In this document: piece by piece, positions 50,384 to 59,929 of the stretch | Position numbering within the stretch: position 1 is the first letter of the stretch | Layout: each line of letters starts with the position of its first letter | Source of the DNA: Mimachlamys varia | Taxonomy: Eukaryota; Mollusca; Bivalvia; Pectinida; Pectinidae | Assembly (NCBI GenBank): GCA_947623455.1 | Contig: OX392534.1 | Location: forward strand, 33,361,426 to 33,425,425 | Direction of reading: 5' to 3' | Length of the DNA: 64,000 nucleotides | Program-made: the position numbers and the translations under genes | The notes under the pieces: generated by a model | What the model was told of the DNA's origin: nothing | The model's input: the letters and a program-made list of their open reading frames with translations, nothing else | Databases searched by the model: none

Positions 50384-50551
50384 AGGAAGGGAGATCACTC
50401 TATGGCTCTGTCATAGTTGGGGGAAGGCGGGAGATTTGAATCTTTTGTTTTGGGCTACAAAGATGGGTGTAGGTACTATATATTGCATACTAAAGTTATG
50501 GTAAGTATTACATCATGAAAATTGGTTTTACCTAAAAAACCTCAATTTCAT
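50384..50551 (-). repeat. DIRS right terminal repeat with extension
   Basis: 50384-50504 is the inverted partner of the left terminal repeat. The outer ~47 bases (50505-50551) occur only here and, in complement, in the internal complementary region. Confidence 0.92.
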
Positions 50552-50747
50552 ATGTAAGTTGGTAAGGTAGGGTGAATGCATGGGAACTTTATCATTAGGT
50601 CAAGTAATGAAAGAATTTCCTCACAATAATATCCTGTATCTAACTTTATGATATTTCAATTCAAAATATCCTAGGTTTCCTATTGACGATTTCATCTTTG
50701 TAATAAGCTCATTACCTATAACGTTTACACCTGTTCCCCATTATCGA

Positions 50748-51292
50748 CATCTTCGCTAGCCAAGGGTTACGATCCGCATACTCATCTTCACCCTTGGCAT
50801 ATATAGACCACATTTCGTAAATCCCGCGACGAGAATTTTCATTGGATGCAGCTAGGTCTGGCTGCGTCCAATCAGAGCGCACATTACATTTGATCACGCG
50901 CTCTACTAATGGGACAGAAAAAAATGTAAACAAACATGGCACAGTGTCGACTGTGTCATGGATCTTTACCAGTAAAACAGAGAAGAACAATCTTCAACGA
51001 CACCATTTACGGCAAGGACTCAGTGCGTCGATCGCCGTTTCCTGATGCTGTCTAATTTGATCAAGCTTGAATTTTTCACAGATCAACCGAATGAGATGTT
51101 CTTCCTTGTTTACATTCATTGCAGAAGCCTTTTTGTTACACGCAATTTTGATTGGTTGGTGATTACGTGATTCAAAGGGACACAACGCACACGGACCGCT
51201 AGGTGGCAGACCCGGGAGCTTTCAATTTTGCCATGATATATTCCAGGGGTGAAGATTACATAGGTGATCGTAACCCCTGGATATCGAGGATG
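50748..51292. mobile_element. 545-bp non-autonomous DNA transposon with 9-bp target duplication (Mutator-like?)
   Basis: Flanked on both sides by CATTATCGA (50739-50747 and 51293-51301). Terminal inverted repeats of about 57 bases run from CATCTTCGCTAGCC... at the left to the complement of CATCCTCGATATCC... at the right, with roughly three quarters of positions matching. The interior is CpG-richer and lacks a transposase frame. A 9-bp duplication with long inverted repeats is typical of Mutator-like elements, but the superfamily call is an inference. Confidence 0.85.
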
Positions 51293-51301
51293 CATTATCG
51301 A

Positions 51302-52687
51302 AGGCAAAGCATGCCGAACATTATAATGAAGATATCTGCCACAGATTTAATACAAGTACTGTCCCCAATTTGCAAATCCCTTCATGTATGTTCACATTAC
51401 CTGATTGTAAACATTCCTAGAATATTTTAAGTCAGAGATTTCAAGTATTTTTTGGTGGTTTCTTAAACTTTAGCCATGAAAAGGTTTGCAAAAGTGAGGA
51501 AGTCTTTGGTCATGCAGTGATTTTGTTTGCCCAGTTTTACAGCCGATATAAGGCTGTTTCCCCCCGTAAAAATTTGTGATATTTTCCAAAAAAGAAGCAA
51601 AATTCAAGAATATTTTCCCAATTTATCTGAAAATCCTACTAAATTTCCCCAATTCAATAAGGCATAGGTTGCTGTAATATCAAGGAAGCAAAAACACTGT
51701 CAAGTTCAGGCCATACCAATTTGGAATAGACTTCCTTTTCAGGTCAGCTAAGAATAACAGCCCCTAGCATTAACAAGTTAAAGGTTGAGTGGTGCAGGAT
51801 TTCCTGTTATAACTAGTACATATTATGTAATGTTGAGTCCAATTAAGCTGACATGTATGTGTGTACACAAACAGTTTTGGTGTCACTGTGTCAATATTTT
51901 ACAAAGTTTGGTAAACTTTTTCATCTTTTAAAAAATAACATTTATTATCAAAATGAATAAGTATATTGTCAAGTTTTCGTTTAAGCTCTCAATTTCTTTC
52001 GTGGATTTTCTTTACAGAAGTTAAAGAGTAAGAGTAATTATGGATAATTTTTAGGGGAAAACATTGCTTACTCCATCAAGTAAACTTGACTTTCTTTCTT
52101 GTTATTTATGCACACATTCAGAAACAGATTATTTGCGTTGAACACAGATATATTATAAACTCTTTTGTTTACAAGTTTCAATGATTTACGAACCAAAACT
52201 ACTTTTACAAATTCTAGATTTCTTTCCCGAGAATGAAAGTAATTTAATTTAAATTCAAAATTAATCTTCAATGAAGGTAAACAATCCGGTGAGTTTTACA
52301 ATAACTTTCAACGTTTGTATATAAACAGCCTATCAAACTGATTGACATGGTGTTGGATGCACTGACAGTTCAGATAACTCTTGTTCTGGTTCCCTAAGAC
52401 AGCTATAAGACTTGAGAATACATTTCAATGAAATGGTTACAGTGTTTGTAAATATTTACACATGTCAAGGATTAAAAGAGCCTCTAGTCAGACTCAAGGA
52501 GACACTTGTTCCTGAGAATGTATATTGCATGTGCTAGTTGCAGGGTGATGTAATTACCATGGAAACTGTTTACACAAGTTCTGTCAATACATTCAAGATG
52601 CTTCTCCCTTCAAGGTCTAAAATTGTAAACAATTTTTTTTTATGTTTTCTTGATTCTTTTTCTCCTTGAAGTTTTTCAAAATACATT
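51302..52687. other. AT-rich non-coding stretch
   Basis: No supported gene. A phrase CAGCCGATATAAGGCTGTTT near 51540 looks like a repeat relic but has no second copy that I noticed in this window. Confidence 0.45.
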
Positions 52688-52777
52688 TTAACTCATTCAT
52701 TCCTGAAATTTCATTGTGGACTGATCCAATCTTTGAATTGGAAGACTTCAAATGTGTGTTCAGGGGTGAATAAGTTA
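52688..52777 (+). repeat. Short inverted-terminal-repeat element, copy 4
   Basis: Begins TTAACTCATTCATTCCTGAA, contains TTTGAATTGGAAGACTTCAA and ends CAGGGGTGAATAAGTTAA. The ends are inverted. Confidence 0.65.
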
Positions 52778-52790
52778 AGTAAACTTTCTT

Positions 52791-52880
52791 TTAACTCTTT
52801 CACCCCTGTAGAGCATAATGGACTAGTCCAGATCAATGTTTGAGAGGGACTACCAATGCTGCATAGGGGTTAAAGGGTTA
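52791..52880. repeat. Second inverted-repeat element with related ends
   Basis: Starts TTAACTCTTTCACCCCTGTA and ends GCATAGGGGTTAAAGGGTTA, so its termini resemble those of the neighbouring 90-bp family. The interior is different (ATGGACTAGTCCA palindrome). It lies only 13 bases after copy 4. Confidence 0.5.
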
Positions 52881-53049
52881 CATTGGCAATTGCATTTCTT
52901 TGACATGTTTTGAAAGACTTATCAACAAATTCTGTCATTTTGGGCAGACTTTATACTTACATTATTAATATTACACGACAGAGAGAGGAAAATAGGATGA
53001 TGGCAAGTATTTTCTTATTAGCCATATATAAAATATCTAAAAGTTGACG

Positions 53050-54295
53050 GCGGTGGTGGCCAAGTGGTTAAAGGCCCAATATACGTAACTTCAGGAAATT
53101 TTCGTCAATCTGAAAAATATCTGAAAAAAAAATCCAGTTAGTAACCATGCAAAAATAAGTCTAATACGAAGTAAACCTGAGCGGTAACTAACAAGAAACT
53201 CGTAACAGAAAACATCTAAAGAATTGAAAACAATTCAGGTGGGGCCCACTTCAATAACAAGCCGAAGTTAAAAGACAGTCAAAATGGTCGCGTGTTTACA
53301 AATACCGAGTTTCAACTGCTGCTGTACCGGTAACCGCGTAAGAATTCATCTTGAATATTGCTGATATCAGTTAATATTAACTAAATCTATAAATATAAAA
53401 CGTTATTAGGCTTGATTTTCGCATCAAGTTTTGCCGAAAGTTACGTATACTGGGCCTTTAAGGTGTCTGACATCTACTACCACTAGTCCTCTATCACTGG
53501 GAGGTGGTGGCTTAGTGGTTAAGGTGTCTGACATTCTACTGTGACCGCTAGCCCTCCACTCCTGTGTCGTGGTGGCTAAGTGGTTAAGGTGTCTGACATT
53601 CTACTACCAATATATACTGCCCTACACTGCTGGGCTGTGGTGGCTTAGTGGTCAAGGTGTCTGACATTCTGCTACCACTAGCCCTCTATCACTGTGCTGT
53701 GGTGCCTAAGTGGTTAAGGTGTCTGACATTCTGCTACCACTAGCCCTCTATCACTGGGTGAGGTGGCTAAGAGGTTAAGGTGTCTGACATTCTACTACCA
53801 CTAGCCCTCTATCACTGGGTGGGGTGGCTAAGAGGTTAAGGTGTCTGACATTCTGCTACCACTATCACTGGGCTGTGGTGCCTAAGTGGTTAAGGTGTCC
53901 AACATTCTGCTACCACTAGCCCTCTATCACTGGGCTGTTGTGCCTAAGTGGTTAAGGTGTCTGACATTCTGCTTCCACTAGCCCTCTATCACTGGGCTGT
54001 GGTGCCTAAGTGGTTAAGGTGTCTGACATTCTGCTTCCACTAGCCCTCTATCACTGGGCTGTGGTGCCTAAGTGGTTAAGGTGTCTGACATTCTACTACC
54101 ACTAGCCCTCTATCACTGGGTGGGGTGGCTAAGAGGTTAAGGTGTCTGACATTCTACTACCACTAGCCCTCTATCACTGTGCTGTGGTGCCTAAGTGGTT
54201 AAGGTGTCTGACATTCTGCTACCACTAGCCCTCTATCACTGGGCTGTGGTGCCTAAGTGGTTAAGGTGTCTGACATTCTACTACCATTAGCCCTC
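53050..54295 (+). repeat. Tandem array of ~14 SINE heads (61-62 bp unit)
   Basis: Each unit reads GTGGTGGCTAAGTGGTTAAG, then GTGTCTGACATTCTACTACC, then ACTAGCCCTCTATCACTGGG. This is the 5' tRNA-like part of a SINE (A-box-like TGGCTAAGTGG). Units differ by few bases; one near 53822-53875 has lost about 8. The first unit is split by the MITE at 53072-53457. Only the last unit runs into a B box and a SINE body. Confidence 0.9.
53072..53457 (+). mobile_element. 386-bp MITE inserted at TTAA inside a SINE head
   Basis: Ends are inverted: AGGCCCAATATACGTAACTT at the left and AAGTTACGTATACTGGGCCT at the right, flanked by TTAA on both sides (53068-53071, 53458-53461). The neighbouring units read GTGGTTAAGGTGTC uninterrupted and give the empty site, which shows that TTAA is duplicated. 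No transposase. The TTAA preference fits piggyBac- or Kolobok-type machinery. Confidence 0.92.
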
Positions 54296-54472
54296 CATCA
54301 CATGGTTGCAGGTTTGAGAACTACAAGGGGCAATCACTAAACTGGCCACAAGTCGGTGGTTTTTCTGCGGGAACACTGGCTTTCTTCCACAACTATTCAA
54401 TAGGGCACATCCTTTAATGACCATAACTGTTAATAGGATGTCAAACACAAGCAAACCGAACCAAACCTAAAA
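54287..54472 (+). mobile_element. SINE body (family B) joined to the head array
   Basis: After the final head comes GGTTGCAGGTTTGAGAACTA (B-box-like GGTTTGAGAAC), then GGTGGTTTTTCTGCGGGAAC and ACTGGCTTTCTTCCAC. The tail is TTAATAGGATGTCAAACACA ending in AACCGAACCAAACC. It matches 35289 and 22461 in complement. Confidence 0.75.
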
Positions 54473-55461
54473 ATATTAGTTGTCCGAGATTTACATATTT
54501 GTGATGACCTCATCATATTTCTATCACTCTTTTGTCCAATTTTAGCTCTTGATGTCTATTTCAAATAATGTTTCTATCAGACTTCTACAAGAATTCATGA
54601 AAAATTTTACCAAATTTTGTCACAATTTGAGTGAGAAGTCAAAAAAACTTCAGGCAATGAAACTGATCAGTAAAGGATAACTTGTTCACAATCCAGAATC
54701 ACAGGTCAATATCTGAGTCAGTCAACTAAGTTTTATAAACCTGCTCCGTCTCCAAGTGAAGGGAGAAATAAACAAAGAAAGGCTTCCCACAACAATTATA
54801 TTTCTGTGAATTAAATGTCTAGCCTTTTGGCACATATTTGAGAGAGGGACTCAATACAGTATGTGGGCCGATAAAGAGATGATCTTGGCTAGAATTCGTA
54901 CTACATTCATGTAGCGTAAACTAGCAGTCAACTGTGAATGGTAAAATTGTTTTATGTATTTCTTTCCAAAGAGAGTCAGACTCGTTTGTACTGAAACTGA
55001 AGGTCATTCAAGATTATTGCTCTTAGTTCAGGGAAAACAGCATTTCCCACAGAATTAACTGATAAACATTTATCTTTGTAAGCAGGTCAGGTAAACAAAC
55101 CTCTATTTGTGATGCAGAAAATTCTTCCAATGAACCTCTTTTATGAGAATCAGCATTTCTTCAATAATATCAGGACCAAGTATCATAAATGTTCTATAAC
55201 TCTTTAAGGAAATTTCTTTAGTTTAAAAATTTCCATAGGAAAACATTTCTGAAGTTCAGGGTAAAATCTGAAGGAACTTATCTTAACTTCTGCAATCCTT
55301 TCCAATGGAGATTTTCTTAACTTGAAAATCTCCATAGGAAAGCATTACAGAAGTTAAGGGAAAAGAAACTGTTCATAATACTATAGTGTGTTAATTCTGT
55401 TGTAAATACGTATCAATGTTTATCATCTCTCCAATAATTATATGACTGAACTTGGAAAAAA
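54473..55461. other. Non-coding stretch with a palindromic repeat
   Basis: 55206-55260 is a diverged copy of the hairpin at 55282-55358. Otherwise AT-rich with no gene recognised. Confidence 0.45.
55282..55358. repeat. 77-bp hairpin with ~35-bp stem
   Basis: CTTAACTTCTGCAATCCTTT...GGAGATTTTC pairs with GAAAATCTCC...CATTACAGAAGTTAAG, with a loop of about 7 bases. A related segment (TTTCCATAGGAAAACATTTC) precedes it by about 60 bases. Probably a small inverted-repeat element. Confidence 0.75.
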
Positions 55462-55555
55462 TGTAATTGGCTGTAGAACAGGATTCAAACCTGAATTGCT
55501 ACAATTAGCTTCACGGATGCTCTACCAATGAAGTGATCTGTACAAGTGTAGTCAA
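55462..55555 (-). mobile_element. tRNA-derived SINE, family C, copy 4
   Basis: The minus strand reads CACTTCATTGGTAGAGCATC (A box), then AATTCAGGTTTGAATCCTG (B box GGTTTGAATCC) and CTACAGCCAATTAC. Confidence 0.5.
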
Positions 55556-56734
55556 TTTTCATGCTTTAGTCCACGTTCGACCAATATTTACCTGGAGACA
55601 TCCGAGTTGTATATACTACTCTTTCTATAAATGTGGCGTCAAATTTAAGATTGAGTGGAACCACACAGGAATTGTAACCTGGGACAACAGGCCTTGCTCA
55701 TAGGTGTTGTTATCTCCCTTGTTTACCATATCAAGGCCTCACTGGGAAAGTATTTTTAAAACAAATTCGCACCATGTAATCATGACGTCATAATGGGAAT
55801 TATGTCCGCCGATTGTCGCATGGCGCCAAATCAGAACAAAACCACTTCCTGAAAGCCATCTGAACTTGTATCCACCATTGTGGCCTATCAAGGGGAATAA
55901 CAATACTTTCGGGAAAAGCTTAAACCAGGTACAATACCAAACTTATGGTGATTGCTGACAGAAAATTAACAATTACAAACTGAGGTACCTAGGAACTGCT
56001 GGCTTAGTTGCATATCTGCAATTTGTGAATATTTTAGTAATAATGTATAGCTACACACACTAGGATCCTGTTTTGACCAATGTGTTTGGGTACCGAGATA
56101 CTCAGGCATTTTACTTTACTCAACGTAATCTTTACCGACAAGCATGCATTGCCAACAGCCATTACCTGTTTAATCAAGATTCTAACTAGCGAACATTAAC
56201 ATTCAGTACACCTGGGATAATGCATTGTTTTCTCACCTGTAACGATTAAATACCTGCAAGGCATTGACCTTTACCTTGAAGCTGCAGCCAGATGACCTTG
56301 GCTGGCTCACTATCAAAGAAAACGTTGTCTTTCATTGATTCTGTTGGGAGAGCCAGATTGGACTTCTGACGTCAATAAATCCAGTAAAACATTGGAGGTT
56401 TTGCTCTTACAGGTCTAATGGCTATTAATTCACACTGACTGGCTACAATGTGCAAACCTGACAGAACAGCAAGATATGATTGTGTTAACTGATAAACCAG
56501 AAGCACTCTGCCAACCTTCAATGCTCAGCAAACAGCAACTGTGTTGCAAAGTAAAAATAATCAAATGAGAAAATAACACCTTAAAGGAAACAATAAAACA
56601 TATATTTTATATACTGGCGTAATTTTAGCGCTACAAAACCAAATTTACATAGATAAGCGCGGTCCCAGATGAATTGGCACATTCACAATACTTGCAATAG
56701 AAAGCAATACACAGCGATTATAATAAGCTAAACC
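55556..56734. other. Non-coding stretch with two CRE octamers
   Basis: TGACGTCA is present at 55783-55790 and 56367-56374. No gene recognised. Confidence 0.45.
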
Positions 56735-56738
56735 TTAA

Positions 56739-57087
56739 AGGCCCAATATACATAACTTTCGGCAAAACTTGAAGCGAAAATCAAGCCTAATAACTTATTA
56801 TATTTATAGATTTAGTTAAGATTAACAGATATCAGCAATATTCAAGATGGATTCTTCTGCGGTTACCGACACAGCAACAGTTGAAACGCGGTATTTGTAA
56901 ACACTCTACCATTTTGAATTGTCTGCTACCTTCGGCTTGTTGTTGAAGTGGGCCCCACCTGAATTATTTTCAATTCTTTGGATTTTTTTGTCAAGAGTTT
57001 CATGTTAGTTACTGCTCAGGTTTACTTCGTTTTAGGCTTATTTTTCAGAATCCCTAAAAATTTACTGAAGTTATGTATACTGGGCCT
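56739..57087 (-). mobile_element. 349-bp MITE at TTAA, second copy
   Basis: Flanked by TTAA (56735-56738 and 57088-57091). Ends are AGGCCCAATATACATAACTT and AAGTTATGTATACTGGGCCT. The interior is the reverse complement of the copy at 53072 (shared AATTCAGGTGGGGCCCACTT on that strand), with indels. Confidence 0.92.
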
Positions 57088-57091
57088 TTAA

Positions 57092-57836
57092 CCTAGCAGA
57101 ATGCCTTCAATGCGAAAACCAGTAAAATATGATAACTGTGTAAATAGAGTTCTTATGGCAAAGGAGGAAGTAAAACCTATATTTGGAAAAAGATCTGTCA
57201 AAATTTTGATCAGTTTTAAAATGAAACATAGGCAACTGACAACTGAAAAGCAAATGAAACATAGAAATTAGAGAAAAATATGTACAATGCTTTTTTTTGC
57301 AAAATAGCCAGGAAAACTTGAACAGGCAGGGATTTCAGTGCTGACAAAAGATATCAATTTGCACTCCAATCACCATGGGTGTATCATAAGAAATATATTT
57401 GGATACTGATGAAAAGATCACCTTTACATCAACAAAATCAATCTACACCCCATAACAATCCGGATACATACAAGTTTGTTGTGTGTTTGTGTAAAAACGA
57501 AGCACTTGTATCTAGGATGTGGAGAGTATGTCTAAAGTCGAGTAGTTGAAGAAGTTATAAGTGGTCGACTTTACAAGTCTTGTTGTTTTATATGCTATCC
57601 ACTTCCGGCAGACTGACAGGGATAGGGATCTCTGTCTACTTAACCCCCCCCCCTTCATCCCCCCTTCAACCCCCTTAAAGGGACAGGGTCAAAACAGGAA
57701 ACTCGGGGAAGAATGCGCAAACTACTACTTCAATGAGAGGTATTAAGCCACATAGAAAACTATGAAATATATAAGTACATTTGTATCACTTTATCGTTAG
57801 TTAAGTGAAAAGTATGTGAAAGAAACAGAACATATT
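57092..57836. other. Non-coding stretch with C-rich runs
   Basis: C-rich runs at 57643-57652, 57658-57663 and near 57670. The 61-codon frame at 57561-57746 is not supported. Confidence 0.45.
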
Positions 57837-57989
57837 CAGGGTTTGCGTTGAAGCCATCCCTATATCTTTTTCAACCATAGAAACTGAAAAGGACCCCACT
57901 AATTTTCAGGATTCCCATTTGAACTATGCAGAAGGACCCCATTTATTTAGGAAAGGACCCCATTAATGAAATACCCAGCGCAAACCCTG
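57837..57989. mobile_element. 153-bp MITE with CAGGGTTTGCG ends
   Basis: Starts CAGGGTTTGCG and ends CGCAAACCCTG (perfect 11-bp inverted ends). ATATT occurs immediately outside both ends and may be a 5-bp target duplication. Internally GGACCCCA-type phrases repeat. The CAGGG start recalls hAT elements, although those usually duplicate 8 bases. Confidence 0.65.
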
Positions 57990-58270
57990 ATATTTATAAT
58001 ATGCTTGTTACTGCCCTCATCTTCTAATAGAATGACTGACTGTAGATGTACAGGGGCTCCCATATCTTGTATTTGTACCAACTGTATAAATGGTGCACTC
58101 TTATAATAATCAACTTGATTTCCTGTTATACACATTCTACATTGGTAGCCACATTCTATTTTAATTCATCATAACAAAAGATGGTGTATTCCTTCTAAAG
58201 ATTATCTGTTTCCATATCTAAATGTAAACTTTATTTACTTTTCAACAATTATGAAACAGGTCACCCAACT
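57990..58270. other. Non-coding spacer
   Basis: Nothing recognised. Confidence 0.5.
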
Positions 58271-58465
58271 TATATTAATCACTCTTGTTGGCCTGGATGT
58301 TAGTGCACAAGGGGTCTTATTGAAGGGAGGAAACCGGAGCACCAGGAGAAAACCCACATAGCCGGGCAGGTGACCCCATACCTTTTCACGTTTGATCGGG
58401 GAATCGAACCCTGGCCGCCTCAGTGAAAGGCAAGTGTGCTCTATCCACTGCACCACCTGACCAAC
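58271..58465 (-). mobile_element. tRNA-derived SINE, family A, copy 3 (most complete)
   Basis: Minus strand: GGTCAGGTGGTGCAGTGGAT (A-box region), GGCCAGGGTTCGATTCCCC (perfect B box GGTTCGATTCC), TGAAAAGGTATGGGG, GGGTTTTCTCCTGGTGCTCC, GGTTTCCTCCCTTCAATAAG and ACATCCAGGCCAACAAGAGT. The best reference copy for the family in this window. Confidence 0.85.
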
Positions 58466-58507
58466 CCGACATATCTACACCAATCTTCTGGCCTATATAT
58501 CTACATT

Positions 58508-58980
58508 GACGTGCCAAAAATCTTTCAGTTTTTTTTATTTGCTATATATTCTTTGTATTTCCAACTTTTTTCAATGAATTATCCCGACTTTGTTTATGGA
58601 TCAATTTTAACGAAATTGTGTGTTTCCTGTTTCATCTCATTAATATTTTCACTGTTTTCCGTTATGTATAACCAGAGAAATCATAATTTATTTACAACAT
58701 CCAATTTTCGGAACGCCATTTCGACGTCATTTTTGGTAGCGTTATATAGAGAAATGGCGTCACACTGAAATTAGGAGTGTAGACAATTCTGTATAGCTCT
58801 ATAAATACAAAACGGAAAATTAAGTAAATATTATGAGGAAACCTTGAATATTTTTGTACCAAATGACAAAAAATTGTCAAAATCCATCCATAAACGAAGT
58901 CAGGAAAATTCATTGGAAAAAGTTGGAAATACAAAGAAAATATTGAAAATGAAAAAAAATGAAAGACTTTTGGCACGTAA
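58508..58980. repeat. ~470-bp imperfect palindrome (foldback element)
   Basis: The left arm starts GACGTGCCAAAAATCTTTCA and the right arm ends TGAAAGACTTTTGGCACGTA. Matching continues inward through TTTGTATTTCCAACTTTTTC and GACTTTGTTTATGGAT, past an ATTAATATTTTCACTG segment, to the centre near 58740. There GCCATTTC and GAAATGGC face each other. Both arms carry the same reading frame (YFQLFSMNYPDFVYG at left, YFQLFPMNFPDFVYG in the right arm's complement), which is a consequence of the inversion. Confidence 0.85.
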
Positions 58981-59929
58981 CTGTACATCCATGTCATAGT
59001 TCACATCTACATTGTATAAACACATGTACATGATCAACATCATGTGTTCTGTTGTCTAGTTCAGTCTGATGGCCAATACCTGTCCCATGGTTAAGGTAAA
59101 TTATCCATTTGTCTTTGGTATGCCTTGCTAGAAGCCATCTTCATCACTCAATTAAAAATAAATACATCATTTCCTACAGAACAACAGATGCTACCAAGTA
59201 GGGATTGTTTAACTCAGCATAAGGCATGTCTCTTGGGCTCCCAAAAACCCAGCTTCAGTGACTCCACTTTCTACTGCTGATGTATTCGTCCAAATATTCA
59301 ATGACGAAGTTTACTTTTCTATATATTAAATTACTGACACAAATTATCTTACAATTACCAATAAGACTAGACAATACTTGCAACATATCAATCAAACTAC
59401 ACTGGTAGGGACCAGTAATTCAAAAACTCATTCAATCCATTATTTCCGAAACAGTCCAATTTCCTCTAAGACATGCTGAAAATCATTCAATGATTGAAAA
59501 ACTGAAGTTTGTGACCAAACAAACAACATTCTGGGGCCATTATACCAAGGATGTATTTCTGTTCTGAAAGACATCTAACTATTTGCTGAGCTGGCAGCGT
59601 AGAACAAAATTGACAAAACGTATTATCTTTTTCTGTTTCTTTGTACAATAGACCACATTTAAGTGATAGATCAACAGAAAAGTCGACTTCCTGTTTATGA
59701 TATTTCTTATCTGAAATGTCAGCCATCGTGCAGCTGTGAGATAACATGCTTATTGTTCCTTTAAATAGAAATCTTACAGAAATTAATGTGCATTTTTATG
59801 GACATTAAACTTACCAAATATAGACATAGAATTGAACAGTTCACATAAACTAGACAAAGAGCTGGAGTTTTACATGGAATTGTATTACAAAGATTTTCCA
59901 GACATCAGCCTTAGATCACCAATTGTCAA
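58981..59929. other. Non-coding stretch
   Basis: AT-rich. The 86-codon minus frame at 59487-59747 contains CQFCSTLPAQQIVRCL but no domain I recognise. Confidence 0.45.

Larger units (their letters stand above)
43988..50551 (+). mobile_element. DIRS-type tyrosine-recombinase retroelement, degenerate, ~6.56 kb
   Basis: A single GC-richer insertion in AT-rich DNA. It has inverted terminal repeats (about 44006-44127 with 50384-50504) and terminal extensions. Just inside the right repeat lies an internal complementary region (50219-50310) that pairs with both outer ends. Coding order is gag, reverse transcriptase, RNase H, methyltransferase-like region, tyrosine recombinase, as in DIRS1-like elements. 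All three reading frames are interrupted by stops or frameshifts, so the copy cannot make its proteins. DIRS elements insert through the recombinase and leave no target duplication; none is evident here. The heptamer ATTTCAT is shared by the left end (43988-43994), the right end (50545-50551) and, in complement, the internal region (50250-50256). Confidence 0.95.

Noticed and set aside
53050..54295. Cluster of tandem tRNA genes
   Set aside because: Units carry only the A-box half and have no B box, anticodon arm or acceptor stem; only the final unit reaches a B-box-like segment.
58436..58997. Two similar frames (110 and 101 codons) on opposite strands resembling a conserved protein
   Set aside because: Their similarity is explained by the palindrome; no independent homologue or motif is recognised.
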